Below, one piece after another: positions 48,787-51,193 of a DNA stretch of 51,193 nt. Made by a program: the position numbers and the translations under genes. Below the pieces are notes generated by a model. It was not told the DNA's origin. It ran no database searches and worked only from the letters and a program-made list of their open reading frames with translations. Each line of letters begins with the position of its first letter. The stretch's first letter is position 1. The stretch spans positions 1 to 51,193 of the forward strand of contig JAIPBL010000045.1 of the NCBI GenBank assembly GCA_021739645.1, in the 5' to 3' direction. Origin of the DNA: Saprospiraceae bacterium. Lineage in GTDB: Bacteria > Bacteroidota > Bacteroidia > Chitinophagales > Saprospiraceae.

Positions 48787-49731
48787 TTGAAGAAAGGAAC
48801 CGTCATCAAATCCACCGGCAGTTGGTACCAGGTGCTGCTGGAATCTGGAGAGGTGCAGGATTGCCGCATCATTGGCAAGCTGCGGCTCGAAGACCTGAAG
48901 ACCACCAACCCCATTGCCGTCGGGGACGAGGTGATGATTGGGCCGGACGAGGAGGGTAGGGGCGTCATCAAGGAAGTGCTGCCCCGCCGCAACTGTGTCA
49001 TCCGGCAGTCACCCCGCCGCAAGCGGGACATGCACCTCATCGCCGCCAACGTGGACCAGGCGCTGCTCATCACCACCATCGTCGAGCCGAACCTGAAGCA
49101 GGGATTCATTGACCGATTCCTGCTGATGACCGAGCCGTACAATATCCCCACCTGCATCGCCTTCAACAAGGCCGACCTCTACGACAACTACGCACTGGAA
49201 ACCTTCCAAATCCTGAAAGACCTCTACGAAGGCATCGGTTACGAAGTGCTGCTCGTCTCCGCAGAAACGGGCGATGGAATTGATACCCTGAGGGAATTTT
49301 TGCAAAGCAAAACAACGCTGATAGCCGGGCAATCTGGTGTCGGCAAGTCCACGCTGGTGAACGCAGTGGAACCCAACCTCGACCTTCGCACGGGCGACCT
49401 CTCCGACTCTTCTGGGAAGGGGCAGCACACCACCACTTTCGCCGAGATGTTCCCCCTCAGCTTTGGCGGCAGCATCATTGACACACCGGGCATCAAGATG
49501 CTGGCTTTCAACAACCTAACACCGTTGGATGTGGCCCATAATTTTCGGGAGTTGTTTGAAAAATCTTCGGAATGCAGGTTCGGTGGGCAGTGCCTCCACA
49601 AAAATGAGCCGAAATGCGCCGTGAAAGCCGCCGTTGAGTCCGGCGAAATCAGTCCGTTGCGCTACATGAATTACCTTTCCATTCTGGATGATGTGGAGAA
49701 TCAGAATGCCTGGGAGATTCACGAGATGTAA
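48787..49731 (+). CDS. rsgA: Small ribosomal subunit biogenesis GTPase RsgA (TTG start)
   Basis: 314 aa; starts with TTG (KKGTVIKSTGSWYQVL follows) since no ATG is in frame before the conserved N-terminus. RsgA has a circularly permuted GTPase order: here NKAD (AFNKADLYD) comes before the P-loop GQSGVGKSTLVN and the later DTPG. The N-terminal OB domain and the C-terminal zinc knuckle (CRFGGQCLHKNEPKC) are both present. It matures 30S ribosomal subunits in the cytosol. The leader contains a repeat hairpin. Confidence 0.95.
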   Translation: MKKGTVIKSTGSWYQVLLESGEVQDCRIIGKLRLEDLKTTNPIAVGDEVMIGPDEEGRGVIKEVLPRRNCVIRQSPRRKRDMHLIAANVDQALLITTIVEPNLKQGFIDRFLLMTEPYNIPTCIAFNKADLYDNYALETFQILKDLYEGIGYEVLLVSAETGDGIDTLREFLQSKTTLIAGQSGVGKSTLVNAVEPNLDLRTGDLSDSSGKGQHTTTFAEMFPLSFGGSIIDTPGIKMLAFNNLTPLDVAHNFRELFEKSSECRFGGQCLHKNEPKCAVKAAVESGEISPLRYMNYLSILDDVENQNAWEIHEM

Positions 49732-49819
49732 GCGGGTGATCGGTTGGCTACGGTGCTATGAAAGCGCAATTTAAATTCCTTGCTTTGTCATTATACGCCG
49801 TAGTTGTCGTCACGGTGGA

Positions 49820-49919
49820 CGCCGCCTTTGTCATTGCGAAGCAACCCGTCCACGTCTCGCTTCATGTCATGTTTGCTCGTATTACGTGAACGGGTTGCTT
49901 CGCAATGACAAAGGCGGCG
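49820..49919. repeat. Structured repeat element, copy B
   Basis: The 30-nt arms 49820-49849 and 49890-49919 are exact reverse complements around a 40-nt loop. The reverse complement of this copy matches copy A (44970-45072) in the loop and both flanks while the stem core differs in sequence and length. It fills most of the gene-free stretch 49732-50022. Confidence 0.9.
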
Positions 49920-50022
49920 CATAGCAGGGCGAATACATTGCTGCGAGAACCGACAAAAGTGAAGAAATCTTGGTTACATTGTACTTAGTGCCGAAGCGAG
50001 CCTTTTATGTTTATCACTTCTC

Positions 50023-50616
50023 TCACGCTCTTAACAACCAACCAGCTATGCTCATTCTTTCCCGCTTGGCCGGCCGCACTTCGTGCTCAATTTTGTCGGC
50101 TTTAAAGAAAACGACCCGTCCGCCTTGGGGCTGGATGATGATTTCCTTGCCATCGAGGTACAGCACCAACTCACCGCCATCGGTGTCCAACCAGTCCTCG
50201 TTGAGGTAGGTGAGCATGGAGAATTGGCGGTTGGAATCCAGCTTGAATTGGTCCAAATGGCGCTTGTAAAAACTGCCCATTTCATACAGGGTATTGTGAA
50301 ACTCACTGCCATTGATGCCCGTGTAGCAAGTTTGGTTCAGGTAGGCGTAAAAAGCAGTGACGATGGCCATGAACGCCAGTTCGGAAGGTTCGATGGAGTC
50401 GTTTTCCAGCCACAAAATCACGTCGCCCCGTATTTTTTGATTCTGCTGAAAACTGTTCTGTTTGCCCACGCCAGCTTGGTGCATCATGCCGTCGGCATGG
50501 CCTTTTTGGAGGTTTTTGCGCAGCGAAGCAATCAAGTTTAGGTCAAAAAAGTCCTCACAAGTAGCATAGTCATCGGCGAGGTAGCCTTGGATGAGTGCTT
50601 CGAATTTTTCATGCAA
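50023..50616 (-). CDS. 2-oxoglutarate/Fe(II)-dependent oxygenase (prolyl 4-hydroxylase-like)
   Basis: 197 aa. The iron-binding HxD is in YKRHLDQF and the distal His in DKIEHEVRP, followed by the 2-oxoglutarate-binding Arg (KRERMSIAGWL). The pattern QPQGGRVVFFKADKIEHEVR matches small bacterial P4H/PKHD-type oxygenases. It hydroxylates a protein or small-molecule substrate not deducible here. Confidence 0.85.
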   Translation of the reverse strand: MHEKFEALIQGYLADDYATCEDFFDLNLIASLRKNLQKGHADGMMHQAGVGKQNSFQQNQKIRGDVILWLENDSIEPSELAFMAIVTAFYAYLNQTCYTGINGSEFHNTLYEMGSFYKRHLDQFKLDSNRQFSMLTYLNEDWLDTDGGELVLYLDGKEIIIQPQGGRVVFFKADKIEHEVRPAKRERMSIAGWLLRA

Positions 50617-50641
50617 TTGTTAATTTCTAGCGCATTTATTA

Positions 50642-50720
50642 GAGCGTGAGAGGGTGAGAGATGTGAGAGGGTGAGAAATGGGGACCTCTCTCACCCTCTC
50701 ACATCTCTCACGCTCTCACG
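50642..50720. repeat. 7-bp repeat hairpin between two minus-strand genes
   Basis: Left arm: GAGCGTGAGAGGGTGAGAGA (from 50642) and onwards; right arm (50685-50720): CTCTCTCACCCTCTCACATC and onwards. The arms complement each other with a short loop; GTGAGAG is the core unit, spacing 7-8. Confidence 0.8.
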
Positions 50721-50731
50721 CTTCTCACCCG

Positions 50732-51100
50732 CTATTTCGTCCACACGCCAAACTCATCATACGTCTCCGGGTTTCTATCCCAGTGAAAGCCAATGACCTG
50801 CTTTGGTGCAACAAAGGAAGTGCCCACTGTCCCGACTTCTCCAGTCGGCATTTCAATCCGCAGGCTAAGGTAGTCCAGTTTCTTGCCGTTCCTCGAAAAA
50901 TCCATCCTATCGTAATCCAGCCTGATTTGGTAAGTGTCCCAAATCTGTTTTTTCAGGTCTAGCAGTTCAGCCTTGGTGGCGTCTTTGTTGATGGTGACGG
51001 TCAGGATGTTGTTCTCGTCCTTCATCCATTTGTTGGTTTGCTGCGCAACGGCGAGGTTGGCCACGAAAAGGAAGACGGCTAGGGTAAATAATGCTTTCAT
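50732..51100 (-). CDS. Small secreted protein, M56/BlaR1-linker-like
   Basis: 122 aa with a signal peptide (MKALFTLAVFLFVANLAVAQ). The body LTVTINKDATKAELLDLKKQ, then IWDTYQIRLDYDRMDFSRNG, resembles the small beta-alpha module seen in the linker of M56-type peptidases and related secreted proteins of Bacteroidota. Function unknown. A -7 element is at 51162-51169. Confidence 0.7.
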   Translation of the reverse strand: MKALFTLAVFLFVANLAVAQQTNKWMKDENNILTVTINKDATKAELLDLKKQIWDTYQIRLDYDRMDFSRNGKKLDYLSLRIEMPTGEVGTVGTSFVAPKQVIGFHWDRNPETYDEFGVWTK

Positions 51101-51161
51101 GTTTCAAGATTTTGATGAAAAAATAGGGGTGAAAAGGGCAATCATTATTGCCTAGTTTTAA

Positions 51162-51169
51162 CAAAAATA
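51162..51169 (-). promoter_or_regulatory. -7 promoter element TATTTTTG (minus strand)
   Basis: Reverse complement of CAAAAATA; about 61 nt before the ATG at 51100. Confidence 0.55.
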
Positions 51170-51193
51170 ACCGTTTTTTTGGCTTTGTGGTCG

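Noticed and set aside
1-51193. tRNA, rRNA or integrase-flanked island
   Set aside because: No tRNA cloverleaf, rRNA segment or integrase-like motif was recognised; a dedicated tRNA scan was not possible.

Overview
The window looks like a chromosomal segment of a Bacteroidota bacterium, most likely near the Saprospiria (inference). Two surface proteins end in type IX secretion sorting domains (one type A, one gliding-motility type B). Many genes follow the Bacteroidota -7 promoter motif TAnnTTTG. There are TonB-receptor, DUF3089, DUF4920, S46-peptidase and RRM/glycine-rich genes typical of the phylum. No rRNA, tRNA or CRISPR array was recognised.

Layout. 1-2.4 kb: the end of a membrane glycosyltransferase-like gene, a cyclase-family hydrolase and a membrane TPR-like protein. 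2.4-5.8 kb: a large minus-strand haem/HEAT-repeat lipoprotein. 6.0-8.9 kb: a frameshifted small gene, then an AT-rich, probably acquired type II restriction-modification pair. 9-14.3 kb: NAD kinase, an Omp85-like protein, LpxK and a CBS-domain cysteine/cystathionine synthase. 14.3-15.1 kb: a coupled HNH nuclease and partner. 15.3-23.4 kb: a TonB receptor, a 1107-aa secreted PKD protein, an AhpD-like protein and a membrane MutS-like ATPase. 23.5-25.6 kb: a caspase-like protein lacking its catalytic His, followed by a decayed stretch with a broken lipoprotein gene and a 36-aa membrane peptide. 25.6-35.1 kb: an S46 dipeptidyl-peptidase (DPP11-like), a LexA/S24-type regulator, an NmrA-like protein, a UbiB-family kinase, a thioredoxin-like protein and a type B T9SS cargo. 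35.4-43.2 kb: an RRM protein with a long leader, a DUF3089 hydrolase, UDP-glucose dehydrogenase, a MORN-caspase, a DUF4920 lipoprotein and a TPR adenylate cyclase. 43.3-51.2 kb: a DUF433/DUF5615 toxin-antitoxin pair, a PhnP-like hydrolase, PhnA, Vsr, a GT39-like transferase, an ABC-transporter remnant, RsgA, a 2OG-Fe(II) oxygenase and a small secreted protein.

The most striking signal is not a gene. About fifteen loci carry short tandem repeats, mostly with a 7-bp period, and usually followed by their own reverse complement, so the transcript would fold into a long hairpin. Each locus uses a different 7-mer vocabulary. They sit against start codons, run through stop codons, and in at least three genes lie inside the coding frame at permissive places (loops between membrane helices, or the linker after a signal peptide). 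One is a perfect 56-bp palindrome inside the MORN-caspase gene. A second repeat family, represented by two about 100-bp elements near 45.0 and 49.87 kb, shares a loop sequence but has different, internally compensated stems. These families are the best candidates here for something undescribed.
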